A stretch of 64,000 bases of DNA from Micromonospora polyrhachis (lineage in GTDB: Bacteria > Actinomycetota > Actinomycetes > Mycobacteriales > Micromonosporaceae). Positions within the stretch are counted from its first letter, which is position 1. The number at the start of each line of letters is the position of its first letter. This document shows positions 52,082 to 60,240 of the stretch, one piece after another. The stretch lies in the NCBI RefSeq assembly GCF_014203835.1, contig NZ_JACHJW010000001.1, positions 5,902,501 through 5,966,500 of the forward strand, in the 5' to 3' direction. The translations under genes were made by a program, and so were the position numbers. The notes under the pieces were generated by a model. That model saw nothing but the letters and a program-made list of their open reading frames with translations, did not search any database and had not been told where the DNA came from.

Positions 52082-53431
52082 ATGATGAGCAAGCCCACGC
52101 CGATCTCCGGATTTCCCGAGTGGCTGCCGCCGCAGCGGATGATCGAGCAGTACGTCCTGGACCACATCCGTAACACCTTCGAGCTGTACGGCTTCGCCCC
52201 GCTGGAGACCCGGGCGGTGGAGCCGTTGGACCAGTTGCTGCGCAAGGGCGAGACCTCCAAGGAGGTCTACGTGGTGCGGCGGTTGCACGAGGATCCCGCC
52301 GAGCCGACCGGGGATGACGCCCTGGGTCTGCACTTCGACCTGACCGTGCCGTTCGCCCGGTACGTGCTGGAGAACGCCGGCCGGTTGCAGTTCCCGTTCC
52401 GGCGCTACCAGATCCAGAAGGTGTGGCGCGGAGAACGACCGCAGGAGGGGCGCTATCGCGAGTTCCTTCAGGCCGACATCGACATCGTCGACCGGGACAC
52501 GCTGCCGGCGCACTACGAGGCGGAGTTGCCGCTGGTGATCGGGGACGCGTTGAGTGGGCTGCCCCTGGGCCAGTCCGCCGGCCAGTCGCCGATCCTGATC
52601 CAGGTCAACAACCGCAAGGTCTGCGAGGGGTTCTACCGGGGGATCGGGCTGACCGACCCGGAGGCGGCGTTGCGGGCGGTGGACAAGCTCGACAAGATCG
52701 GTCCCGACCGGGTGGCGACGCTGCTGGTGGACACCGCCGGGGCCAGCCCGGCACAGGCCAAGGCATGCCTGGCGCTGGCCGAGATCTCCGCGCCGGACGC
52801 ATCGTTCGCCGAGGCGGTGCAGGCGCTGGGCGTACAGGATCCGTTGTTGGACGAGGGCCTGGCCGAGCTGGTCGCGGTGGTGGAGACGGCCGCCGCACAC
52901 TCGCCGGGGCTCTGTGTGGCGGATCTGCGTATCGCCCGGGGGTTGGACTACTACACCGGCACGGTCTACGAGACCCAGCTGCGCGGATATGAGCGGTTCG
53001 GCTCGATCTGCTCGGGTGGCCGGTACGACAACCTGGCCACCGCCGGCAGCACCCGGTTCCCCGGTGTGGGCATCTCGATCGGAGTGTCCCGGCTGCTCGG
53101 TCTGCTCTTCGGCGCCGGGGCGTTGACCATCTCCCGGAGCGTGCCGACCTGTGTGCTGGTCGCGCTCGGGGCCGAGGAGCAGCGTCCGGCGAGCAACCGG
53201 ATCGCCGAGGCGCTGCGTCGCCGGGGTATCCCGACCGAGGTGTCCCCGTCCGCCGCGAAGTTCGGCAAGCAGATCCGGTACGCCGAGCGGCGGGGCATTC
53301 CGTACGTCTGGTTTCCGGGGGTCGACGGGGCGACCGACGAGGTCAAGGACATCCGCTCGGGCGACCAGGCGCCGGCCGTGGCCGACGTGTGGAGCCCGCC
53401 GACGGGGGACCTTCGACCCGTCCTCGGGTGA
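52082..53431 (+). CDS. hisS: Histidine--tRNA ligase
   Basis: 449 residues. Class II core: motif 2 YQIQKVWRGERPQEGRYREFLQ region (VWRGERPQ and FLQADIDI), HisA signature IARGLDYYTGTVYE, motif 3 GVGISIGVSRLLGLLF, and a C-terminal anticodon domain (CVLVALGAEEQRPASNRIAE in two parts). Charges tRNA-His. AAGGAG before two adjacent ATGs (52082, 52085). Ends 28 bp before a 31-bp palindrome. Confidence 0.97.
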   Translation: MMSKPTPISGFPEWLPPQRMIEQYVLDHIRNTFELYGFAPLETRAVEPLDQLLRKGETSKEVYVVRRLHEDPAEPTGDDALGLHFDLTVPFARYVLENAGRLQFPFRRYQIQKVWRGERPQEGRYREFLQADIDIVDRDTLPAHYEAELPLVIGDALSGLPLGQSAGQSPILIQVNNRKVCEGFYRGIGLTDPEAALRAVDKLDKIGPDRVATLLVDTAGASPAQAKACLALAEISAPDASFAEAVQALGVQDPLLDEGLAELVAVVETAAAHSPGLCVADLRIARGLDYYTGTVYETQLRGYERFGSICSGGRYDNLATAGSTRFPGVGISIGVSRLLGLLFGAGALTISRSVPTCVLVALGAEEQRPASNRIAEALRRRGIPTEVSPSAAKFGKQIRYAERRGIPYVWFPGVDGATDEVKDIRSGDQAPAVADVWSPPTGDLRPVLG

Positions 53432-53459
53432 GATCCACTGGCGTTTCGCGCGTTCTTAA

Positions 53460-53490
53460 CCTACGGTGGCGTAAGTTACGCCACCGTAGG
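53460..53490. promoter_or_regulatory. 31-bp palindrome before the desaturase gene (operator or terminator)
   Basis: Perfect 15-bp arms CCTACGGTGGCGTAA (53460-53474) and TTACGCCACCGTAGG (53476-53490) around one G. It ends in the ribosome-site region of the desaturase gene, so a bound repressor would block expression. A hairpin terminator for hisS is the alternative. Confidence 0.65.
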
Positions 53491-53498
53491 GAGACGCC

Positions 53499-54443
53499 GT
53501 GACCGCCCGCACCGCCCCGCTGAGTCAAACCGCCCTGCTCCTCGAACTCGAACCCGTCGTCGCGAGCAACCTCGACCGGCACCTCGGGCTCGCCAAGGAA
53601 TGGTTCCCTCACGAGTACGTGCCGTGGAGTGAGGGGCGGACCTTCGACGGCCTGCTCGACGGGGAGGCATGGTCACCCGAGGACTCGAAACTGTCCGACG
53701 TGGCCCGTACGGCGCTCGTGGTCAACCTGCTCACCGAGGACAACCTGCCGTCGTACCACCACCAGATCGCGACCCTGTTCGGTCGGGACGGCGCCTGGGG
53801 GACCTGGGTGCACCGCTGGACGGCGGAGGAGGGGCGGCACGGGATCGCCATCCGCGACTACCTGACCGTCACCCGGGCGGTCGACCCGGTGGCGCTGGAA
53901 CGGGCCCGGATGGTGCACATGTCGACCGGGTACAGCAACGCCCACGACAGCGAGATGCTGCACTCCATCGCGTACGTGTCGTTCCAGGAACTGGCCACCC
54001 GGATCTCCCACCGCAACACCGGCAAGGCCACCGGCGACCCGGTCTGTGAGCGGTTGCTGGCCCGGGTGGCGGCCGACGAGAACCTGCACATGGTCTTCTA
54101 CCGCAACCTGCTCGCCGCCGCGTTCGAGGTGGCGCCCAGCCAGACCATGCGGGCCGTGGCCGACGTGGTGGCCGACTTCCAGATGCCCGGCAACGGCATC
54201 GAGGGCTTCGCCCGCAAGTCGGTGGCGATCGCCCTGGCCGGCATCTACGACCTGCGCCAACACCGCGACGAGGTACTCGCACCGGTGCTACGTCAGTGGG
54301 ACGTCTTCAACGTGTCCGGACTGGACGCCGATGGCGTGGCCGCCCAGGAAGAGCTGGGCCGTCAGCTTGAGGAACTGGATCAGGCCGCCGCTCGCTTCGA
54401 GGAGAAGCGGGACGCCCGGCTGGCCCGGCTCGCCAAGCGCTGA
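53499..54443 (+). CDS. Acyl-[acyl-carrier-protein] desaturase (ferritin-like di-iron)
   Basis: 314 residues. Di-iron ligands in LVVNLLTEDNLPSYH (Glu), WTAEEGRHGIAIRDYL (EExxH) and VAADENLHMVFYRN (DExxH), as in the stearoyl-ACP desaturase family. Soluble enzyme introducing a cis double bond into saturated acyl chains. GTG 53499 lies just after GGGAG, inside a palindromic control region. Its final codons and stop, LAKR and TGA, are part of a fourfold 22-bp repeat. Confidence 0.93.
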   Translation: MTARTAPLSQTALLLELEPVVASNLDRHLGLAKEWFPHEYVPWSEGRTFDGLLDGEAWSPEDSKLSDVARTALVVNLLTEDNLPSYHHQIATLFGRDGAWGTWVHRWTAEEGRHGIAIRDYLTVTRAVDPVALERARMVHMSTGYSNAHDSEMLHSIAYVSFQELATRISHRNTGKATGDPVCERLLARVAADENLHMVFYRNLLAAAFEVAPSQTMRAVADVVADFQMPGNGIEGFARKSVAIALAGIYDLRQHRDEVLAPVLRQWDVFNVSGLDADGVAAQEELGRQLEELDQAAARFEEKRDARLARLAKR

Positions 54444-54515
54444 GGTGTGGCTCGCCAAGCGCTGAGGTGTGGCTCGCCAAGCGCTGAGGTGTGGCTCGCC
54501 AAGCGCTGAGGTGTG
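54428..54515. repeat. Four perfect 22-bp tandem repeats across the desaturase stop codon
   Basis: Unit GCTCGCCAAGCGCTGAGGTG plus TG at 54428, 54450, 54472 and 54494. The first copy encodes the last four residues and stop; the other three follow downstream. 22 is not a multiple of three, so they are not coding. Confidence 0.97.
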
Positions 54516-54565
54516 AGGAAGGGCCCCTGTCGAGGCAGAAGCGATAAGAAGAGGCCCTTCCTCAT
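54513..54565. terminator. Terminator-like palindrome of the GGAAGG family
   Basis: GTGAGGAAGGGCCCCT (54513-54528) pairs with AGAGGCCCTTCCTCAT (54550-54565) with two mismatches. It lies between the converging desaturase and ABC permease genes. Confidence 0.75.
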
Positions 54566-54567
54566 CT

Positions 54568-56943
54568 CTACTCGGTGCGCAGGCCGCCCGGCTTCAGCAG
54601 TCGCCACAGTGCCGGCAGGCTGAGTGCGGTCACCAGCAGTACGACCGACAGCGCGAGACCGGACATGCCGAGGATGCTCGACCAGTCGAGGCGTACCTGT
54701 TCGTTGGTCATCTTCAGCAGGACCGCACCGAGCGCGGTGCCGATGCCGATCGCCAGCGCCAGTCCGAGCACCACCGGGATGGCCGCCTGCCAGAGGATCG
54801 ACCAGCTCAGCGTGGTGCGTCTGGTGCCGAAGGCGACCAGCACCGCCAGCAGCCGCCGCCGTTCCCGTAGCTGCTCCAGGGTGTTGACCAGCAGACTCAT
54901 TGCTAGCAACGACAGGGTCGCCACCACACCGACGTACAACCCACGTTGGATGTCGGCGAACCGGTTGGTCGCCTCGCTCTCCAGCAGGATGCTGACCCGG
55001 GTCAGCGGACTGACGTCGCCCGCAGCGTTGCGGACCAGTTCGACGGCGTCCGGCACGTCCGGGTCGAGGCGTAGGAAGACCATCAGGTCCAGCTTTGGCA
55101 GCCGGGTCGCCTCGACCGCGCCGGGGGTGGCCAGGATCCCGGCGAGCAGCCGCCCCGCCGGGTCCGGCCGGGACGTGGCCGACCGCGCGTCGGCCGGCAC
55201 CGTCCAACTTTGATACGTCGAGTCGTAGTGGCTGAAGATCTCGACTCGCTGTCCGGGTGCCGGCGGAAGCGGCTCGCCGGTGAATTCCGGTTGCTCCGGC
55301 GGTACGACGAAGACGTCACCATCGGTGCAGCGGTCCACCGTGACCACCTCGGCCAGGGACGGACAGTCGCCGATCAACAGCAGGCTGGTTGGTGGGTCCT
55401 GATCGGGGATGGGGGTGGCATTGGCGGGCCGAAGGTTGGTGTGGGCGAGGCTCGCGACGGGGGTGACGCCGGAGAGCGCGGTGAACCGCTGGGCATTCTT
55501 CCGGGCCGTGTCCTGGTCGACGCCATCGAGGTAGGTCACGGCCTGGGCGCGGGTGAGGTCCTGCCCGGTGGACTGGGTGTAGTTCTCCGCGACTCCGGCG
55601 AAGAGCATCTGTAGCGCGATCCCGCCGGCGACCGCCACCGCGATGCCGTTGACCATTCGGGTCGAGGTGCCGCTGTCGAGTTGCAGCCGACGTACCGCCA
55701 ACTGCCAGGGCAGGTTGCCATTGGGCAGCCGGTGTACCACCTTCTCCACCAGCCACGGCAGCAGCGCGGTCACCCCGACCAGCAGCAACAGTACGCCGAC
55801 GACGACCTGGGTCTGATCGAAGGTGTCCCCGGTTTGGTCGATCCCGCCCAGCAGCGGAATGAGCAGCCCGGTGCCGACGACCGGCAGGAGTAGCCGCCAC
55901 CAGAGTCGGCGGGTGGCCCCACCGGACTTGCGGACCACCCCCAGTGGCTCGATGACGATCCGGCGCAGGGTCAGCAGGGTGACCCCGACCGACGCCGCCG
56001 GTACGGCGAGCAGGATCACCGTGGCCAGCACCGGGTCCGGCCGGACGGACTCGGTGAAGACACTGAGACCTTCCAGGGTGACCAGTTCGATGAACTGGCG
56101 GCCGACGAGGAAGAAGGCGACCCCTGCGGCGAGTCCCAGCGCGGACAGGAACAGCGCCTCGCCCGCCGCTATCCGGCGGGCCATCCCGCCGTCCGCGCCG
56201 ACCAGGCGCAGGGCGGCCAACCGGCGGTCGCGCTGTGCCCCGCCGAAGCGGATCGCGGTGGCGATGAAGACCGCGACCGGCAACAGCAGTACGACGAACG
56301 CGATCACGACCAGCAGCAGGAGCACCGGGTCCAGCCCCTCGTCGGGGCCCGCGTCGAACTCGCCGAACCGGTCGATGCGGAGCACCGCGCCACCGTGACT
56401 GAGCTGGTCGCTGCCGAGATAGAACGCGTACTCGTTCGGCCCCTCCAGCCCGGCGTCGCCGATGACGCCGACGACGGGCTGCGACAGCCGGGGGCGCAGC
56501 AACGCCCCCTCGGGCGAGGCCAGCAGCTCGGCCAGCTTGGGGGAGACGATCAGCTCGTTCGGCCCGGGCAGCCGGGTGAGCCCGGGTGGGACGGGGGCCT
56601 GCGGGCCCTCCGGCTGTAGGACCCGGCCCCGGATGGACCTGCCCCGGTAGTGGGTGCCGGCCTCGGCGACCAGGAGCGTGGCGGCTGAGGCCGACGGTTG
56701 CTCCCCACTCAGGTGCAGGTCGTTACGTGCGGCAGTCCGCTCGGAGCGGGCGTCCATCATGGTCGAGAGGGAGGCCGCCAGCAGCAGCATCGCGATTCCC
56801 AGCCCGACCCCGATGGCGGCCATCCCGGTGCGGAGCAGGCCCCCGCGACCTCCGACGGCGGCCATCCGGGCCCCGAGCAGCAGTTCCCGGGCCCACCGAA
56901 CCGGTCCCGGCTGCCGGCCCGCCGGGCCGGTTGCGCGGGTCAC
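54568..56943 (-). CDS. ABC transporter permease, FtsX/MacB type
   Basis: 791 residues with two FtsX domains: an N-terminal helix (LRTGMAAIGVGLGIAMLLLAASL), a large extracytoplasmic domain, a cluster of three helices (VLLLLVVIAFVVLLLPVAVF; LGLAAGVAFFLVGR; ATVILLAVPAASVGVTLL), a middle block near GLLIPLLGGIDQ, a second outside domain and three C-terminal helices. Probably acts on lipids, peptides or outer surface substrates rather than classical import. ATGA overlap with the ATPase gene; part of the PadR operon. Confidence 0.92.
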   Translation of the reverse strand: MTRATGPAGRQPGPVRWARELLLGARMAAVGGRGGLLRTGMAAIGVGLGIAMLLLAASLSTMMDARSERTAARNDLHLSGEQPSASAATLLVAEAGTHYRGRSIRGRVLQPEGPQAPVPPGLTRLPGPNELIVSPKLAELLASPEGALLRPRLSQPVVGVIGDAGLEGPNEYAFYLGSDQLSHGGAVLRIDRFGEFDAGPDEGLDPVLLLLVVIAFVVLLLPVAVFIATAIRFGGAQRDRRLAALRLVGADGGMARRIAAGEALFLSALGLAAGVAFFLVGRQFIELVTLEGLSVFTESVRPDPVLATVILLAVPAASVGVTLLTLRRIVIEPLGVVRKSGGATRRLWWRLLLPVVGTGLLIPLLGGIDQTGDTFDQTQVVVGVLLLLVGVTALLPWLVEKVVHRLPNGNLPWQLAVRRLQLDSGTSTRMVNGIAVAVAGGIALQMLFAGVAENYTQSTGQDLTRAQAVTYLDGVDQDTARKNAQRFTALSGVTPVASLAHTNLRPANATPIPDQDPPTSLLLIGDCPSLAEVVTVDRCTDGDVFVVPPEQPEFTGEPLPPAPGQRVEIFSHYDSTYQSWTVPADARSATSRPDPAGRLLAGILATPGAVEATRLPKLDLMVFLRLDPDVPDAVELVRNAAGDVSPLTRVSILLESEATNRFADIQRGLYVGVVATLSLLAMSLLVNTLEQLRERRRLLAVLVAFGTRRTTLSWSILWQAAIPVVLGLALAIGIGTALGAVLLKMTNEQVRLDWSSILGMSGLALSVVLLVTALSLPALWRLLKPGGLRTE

Positions 56944-57671
56944 GGTGCCACCAGGGTGGTGTCCCGGGCGCGGCCGTCGCGGACCACGATCTCCCGATCG
57001 GAGTACGCCGCCACCCGCGCCTCGTGGGTGACCAGTGCCACGGCGGCCCCGGTCTGCCGGGCGGCCTGGGTGAGCAGCTGCATCACCCGCTCGCCGTTGA
57101 GCGAGTCGAGCGCGCCGGTGGGCTCGTCGGCGAAGACCACCCGGGGTTCGGTGACCAGGGCCCGAGCGACCGCGACGCGTTGGCCCTGGCCGCCGGAGGC
57201 TTCACCGGGCCGTTTGCCGGCCACGTCGGTGACCTCCAGCCGGTCGAGCCAGTCGTGGGCCCGCCGTTCGGCCTCCTTACGTGTGACGCCGTCGAGGCGC
57301 AGCGGCAGGGCGACGTTCTCCAGGCAGGTCAGTTCGGGTACGAGTTGGCCGAACTGGAAGACGAAGCCGAACTCGCCCCGCCGCAGCGCGCTGCGCTCCC
57401 GGTCGGACATGGCCGACAGCTCCTGGCCCCGGTAGTGCACCCGACCCGAGTCGGGCCGCACGATGCCGGCGAGGCAGTGCAGCAGGGTGGACTTGCCCGA
57501 GCCGGACGGGCCCATGATGGCGACGACCTCGCCGGCTGCGACGTGCATCGACGCACCGGCCAGTGCCGGCGTCGACCCGTACGTCTTGTGCAGGTCGGTC
57601 GCGGCGAGCAGCGGGGTGCTGGGCTGTGGTGTGCTGGGCACGTCGTAACCCGGTGGGGGTGGGGTGGTCAT
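56940..57671 (-). CDS. ABC transporter ATP-binding protein (MacB/LolD type)
   Basis: 243 residues. Walker A MGPSGSGKSTLLHCLAG, Q-loop FVFQFGQLVPELT, signature ASGGQGQRVAVARAL, Walker B VVFADEPTGALDS, His switch LVTHEARVA. Partner of the FtsX-type permease. ATG 57671 overlaps the PadR stop by 4 bp and removes an 18-residue unconserved extension. Confidence 0.95.
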   Translation of the reverse strand: MTTPPPPGYDVPSTPQPSTPLLAATDLHKTYGSTPALAGASMHVAAGEVVAIMGPSGSGKSTLLHCLAGIVRPDSGRVHYRGQELSAMSDRERSALRRGEFGFVFQFGQLVPELTCLENVALPLRLDGVTRKEAERRAHDWLDRLEVTDVAGKRPGEASGGQGQRVAVARALVTEPRVVFADEPTGALDSLNGERVMQLLTQAARQTGAAVALVTHEARVAAYSDREIVVRDGRARDTTLVAP

Positions 57672-58192
57672 CGGCGGACCGCCGTGGCGAGCTGGTCGAG
57701 TCGCGCGGTGGTCAACTCCAGCCACCGCAGGTCGGCTTCCAGGTGGAACAGCGCGTGGTCGCAGATGAGTTGGTCGGCGAGATCACCGTCGGCCTTGCGG
57801 CGGGTGAGTTCGCGCATGAGACGCAGGTGTTCGGCGCGCTGGGTGTCCAGGAGTTCGGCGGCACCCCGGCCGGTCAGCAGGGCGAGCAGCACCTTGGTGT
57901 AGAGGGTGCTCTGCAGATAGGCGTCCGGCTTTTCCGGTTGGGACAGCCACCGTTGCACGTCGGTGATGCCGGCGGCGGTGATGGTGTAGCGCTTGCGCTC
58001 CGGCCCGCCGCCGGGCTCGACCCCGTCGACCTCGACGAGTCCCTGCTTCAGCAGCCGGGCCAGGGTCGAATAGACCTGGCCGTAGTGCAGTGGGCGGCTG
58101 TGTGCGAACCGTTCGTCATATTCGCGCTTGAGGTCGTAGCCGTGCCGAGGCTGGGCTTCCAGGAGCCCGAGGAAGGTTTGTCCGACTGACAT
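57668..58192 (-). CDS. PadR-family transcriptional regulator
   Basis: 174 residues. PadR winged helix (FLGLLEAQPRHGYDLKREYDERF, LHYGQVYSTLARLLKQGLVEV, KRYTITAAGITDVQRWL) and a C-terminal Vir_C-type dimerisation helix region. Leads an operon with an ABC exporter, the usual setting in which PadR senses a transported compound. The 45-bp inverted repeat directly upstream is its probable autoregulatory operator. Confidence 0.93.
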   Translation of the reverse strand: MSVGQTFLGLLEAQPRHGYDLKREYDERFAHSRPLHYGQVYSTLARLLKQGLVEVDGVEPGGGPERKRYTITAAGITDVQRWLSQPEKPDAYLQSTLYTKVLLALLTGRGAAELLDTQRAEHLRLMRELTRRKADGDLADQLICDHALFHLEADLRWLELTTARLDQLATAVRR

Positions 58193-58201
58193 GTCGAAGG
58201 A

Positions 58202-58246
58202 CTATACGCGATGCGTATACGCGCGGTGTATACGCATCGTGTATAG
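58202..58246. promoter_or_regulatory. Long inverted repeat, probable PadR operator
   Basis: Arms CTATACGCGATGCGTATAC (58202-58220) and GTATACGCATCGTGTATAG (58228-58246) match at 18 of 19 positions around a 7-nt centre. Each arm is itself nearly palindromic (ATACGC-gat-GCGTAT). It begins 9 bp before the PadR start, over the expected promoter. Confidence 0.8.
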
Positions 58247-58315
58247 CTGTTTGAGCAGGCCTTATCGCTGTCCGTGTGTTGTCTCGCGGGCCGGTGGCGC
58301 AGGCGAAGGTGAGGG

Positions 58316-59170
58316 CTACCAGCCGAAGCCGGCGGCGTACGACACGTCGGCGAGCACCCGCTGGCCGCTCGCGTTGGGGTGGAAGTAGTCCCAGCCGGAG
58401 AGCTGTCCGAGGGTGAACGGGTAGTTGAAGACCGCGTTGCCGTCGAACCTGCAGTTGACGCCGTACGCGACACACGCCTGGGCGAGTTGACCGTTGAAGT
58501 CGGCGACCCGCTGACGTACGCGGGCGCGCCGGTCGACGTCGGCCTGGGCGGTGGACGTCGGATTGGCCAGCAGCGACTGGCAGATGCCAAAGAGCGACCA
58601 GGTGTTCCGGGCGCTGGAGCTGTCCTTACCGACCGCCCACAGTCGGTGTACGTCCGGAATGCTGATCAGGTAGACCTTGGCGTTCGGCAGCCCCGACTTC
58701 AGTTGGTTGAGTGCGGCGTCGATGTTCGCCCGGTAGGTGGTCACCGACGTCATCGTCGACTCGGAGCTGGTGCAGGCATCGTTCGCGCCGATCAGCATGG
58801 TGACGTATCCGACGCCCTGGGAGACCGCGGTGCTCGCCTGGCCCGCCATGTCGGCGGACTTCGCGCCGGACTTCGCGTCGTTGTGGTTGCGGCCGTTGAT
58901 GGCGGAATTGACCGCCCGGATACGCGGGTAGTGGCCGTTGACCGAGGTGTCGTCGCCGGTGCTGAACGAACGCGAGGTGCAGTCGACGTACCAGCCGCAG
59001 GCGTTGAAGCCCCGGGTGATCGAGTCGCCCAGGCTCGCCATCGAGCTGGGCGGGGGGCCGGGATCTGCGGCTGTCGGGGAGGCGCTGGCGGGGGCGGCGG
59101 CCAGTGCGGCGGCTGCGGTGACGGCGGAGAGGAGGATGGGGAGGAGACGGCGGCGTCGAGCGAGCGGCAT
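58316..59170 (-). CDS. Secreted SGNH/GDSL hydrolase
   Basis: 284 residues. Signal peptide (LLPILLSAVTAAAALAAAPASA), block I SLGDSITRG (Ser), block III LIGANDAC (Asn) and block V DYFHPNASG (Asp, His). Six or so Cys suggest disulfides. An extracellular esterase or lipase; the exact substrate is not predictable. Related to the Streptomyces secreted lipase/esterase group. ATG 59170 has GGAGGCC upstream. Its 3' end lies 70 bp from the PadR operator. Confidence 0.92.
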   Translation of the reverse strand: MPLARRRRLLPILLSAVTAAAALAAAPASASPTAADPGPPPSSMASLGDSITRGFNACGWYVDCTSRSFSTGDDTSVNGHYPRIRAVNSAINGRNHNDAKSGAKSADMAGQASTAVSQGVGYVTMLIGANDACTSSESTMTSVTTYRANIDAALNQLKSGLPNAKVYLISIPDVHRLWAVGKDSSSARNTWSLFGICQSLLANPTSTAQADVDRRARVRQRVADFNGQLAQACVAYGVNCRFDGNAVFNYPFTLGQLSGWDYFHPNASGQRVLADVSYAAGFGW

Positions 59171-59390
59171 GGTGGCCTCCGGATCGCGGTAGGACCGGGG
59201 AGCTGAGCTCCGGTGGCCGGGATCGTATAGACGTTAATCACTTGTTGCAACCGTCGGTCGGGTGCTGTCGAAGGTGGGGTGAATTAGCTCAACATCGGTT
59301 GCCTTCGATCTCTCGTACGCGAATAATCCTCTCGCGTACGTGCAGGTCCTCCTGATTCCAGGCTCTGGCCACCGCGCGTTCGGACGCTGG
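59171..59390. other. Gap with SGNH promoter and a hairpin
   Basis: On the minus strand TTGCAA and TATACG (about 59250-59223) could be the SGNH promoter, with a short spacer. CGTACGCGA (59314-59322) and TCGCGTACG (59332-59340) form a 9-bp hairpin that may terminate the DUF998 transcript. Confidence 0.45.
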
Positions 59391-60020
59391 CTACCGCACC
59401 TCGGCAACGGTCGTACGGTGTGCCGCGCGACGGGTCGTCAGCACCACGACCAGTGGCCAGCACGCCTGAGTGCCGGCGGCTATCCGCTCGGAGAGGCCGA
59501 TCCACGAGCCGCGGGACTGGAGTTCGAACGCGAACCAACCCACCAGTACGAGCAGGAGCCCGGTCACCGCCAACGCCACCGCCGGTCGCAGCGCCCAGGC
59601 GAGAGCGCTTGGCCATGCCCCGCTCAGTCGCCCCACCAGCACCGCCCCGGCCGGCCAGAGCGCGACCGAGAGGCAGGCGACCGAGGCGATCACGCCATGA
59701 GCGTCGGAGGGGCCCGCCTCGGGCTGTGGGAACAGCGTGACCAGCATGGTGGCGATCCCGCCGATGGCCAGGATGGCCCGACCGACCACCGGTACCGGGC
59801 GCAGGCCGGCGGCGGTCAGCAGGTAGCAGGACCCGACGGCCAGCAGCGTGAGGTTCATGATCCAGCGATCGGCGGCACCGTTCGCGGCGAGTTCGCTGAT
59901 GGTGTCGTCCACTCCGTTGTAACCGTCAGGCTGACGTTCCCCTGCCACGGTCCAGCCTGCGAAGAGCAGCACCGGTGCGGCGGCTGCGGGCAGTAACGTC
60001 CACCATGGCGGAGGTCGCAC
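59391..60020 (-). CDS. DUF998 family membrane protein
   Basis: 209 residues, six hydrophobic segments: LLPAAAAPVLLFAGWTVAG, WIMNLTLLAVGSCYLLTAAG, AILAIGGIATMLVTLF, HGVIASVACLSVALW, AVALAVTGLLLVLVGWFAF and ACWPLVVVLTT. The loop NGVDDTISELAANGAADRWIM is the DUF998 signature. Function unknown. GTG start; its 5' region is shared with divergent aspS. Confidence 0.85.
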   Translation of the reverse strand: MRPPPWWTLLPAAAAPVLLFAGWTVAGERQPDGYNGVDDTISELAANGAADRWIMNLTLLAVGSCYLLTAAGLRPVPVVGRAILAIGGIATMLVTLFPQPEAGPSDAHGVIASVACLSVALWPAGAVLVGRLSGAWPSALAWALRPAVALAVTGLLLVLVGWFAFELQSRGSWIGLSERIAAGTQACWPLVVVLTTRRAAHRTTVAEVR

Positions 60021-60124
60021 CTGGTAACCGTATGATCACCGAAGGGGTGGGTAGATCGAAATCCGGGAACCCGGCACGTTCGGGATCGGAACCCGAGCCG
60101 GTAGTGGCGTTGGCTGTCCCTGCC

Positions 60125-60166
60125 CGTCCTGACCCGATGCGGGACCGTCCTGACAGAATGCGGGGC
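60125..60166. repeat. 21-bp direct repeat in the aspS upstream region
   Basis: CGTCCTGACCCGATGCGGGA (60125) and CGTCCTGACAGAATGCGGGG (60146), adjacent and about 80% identical. Confidence 0.75.
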
Positions 60167-60240
60167 AGCACTCGTACTCCGGCCGGACCGCGACAACGTG
60201 GGCCGTCCGGACGCTCGGTACCCGTGAGGAGACGCTTTCC

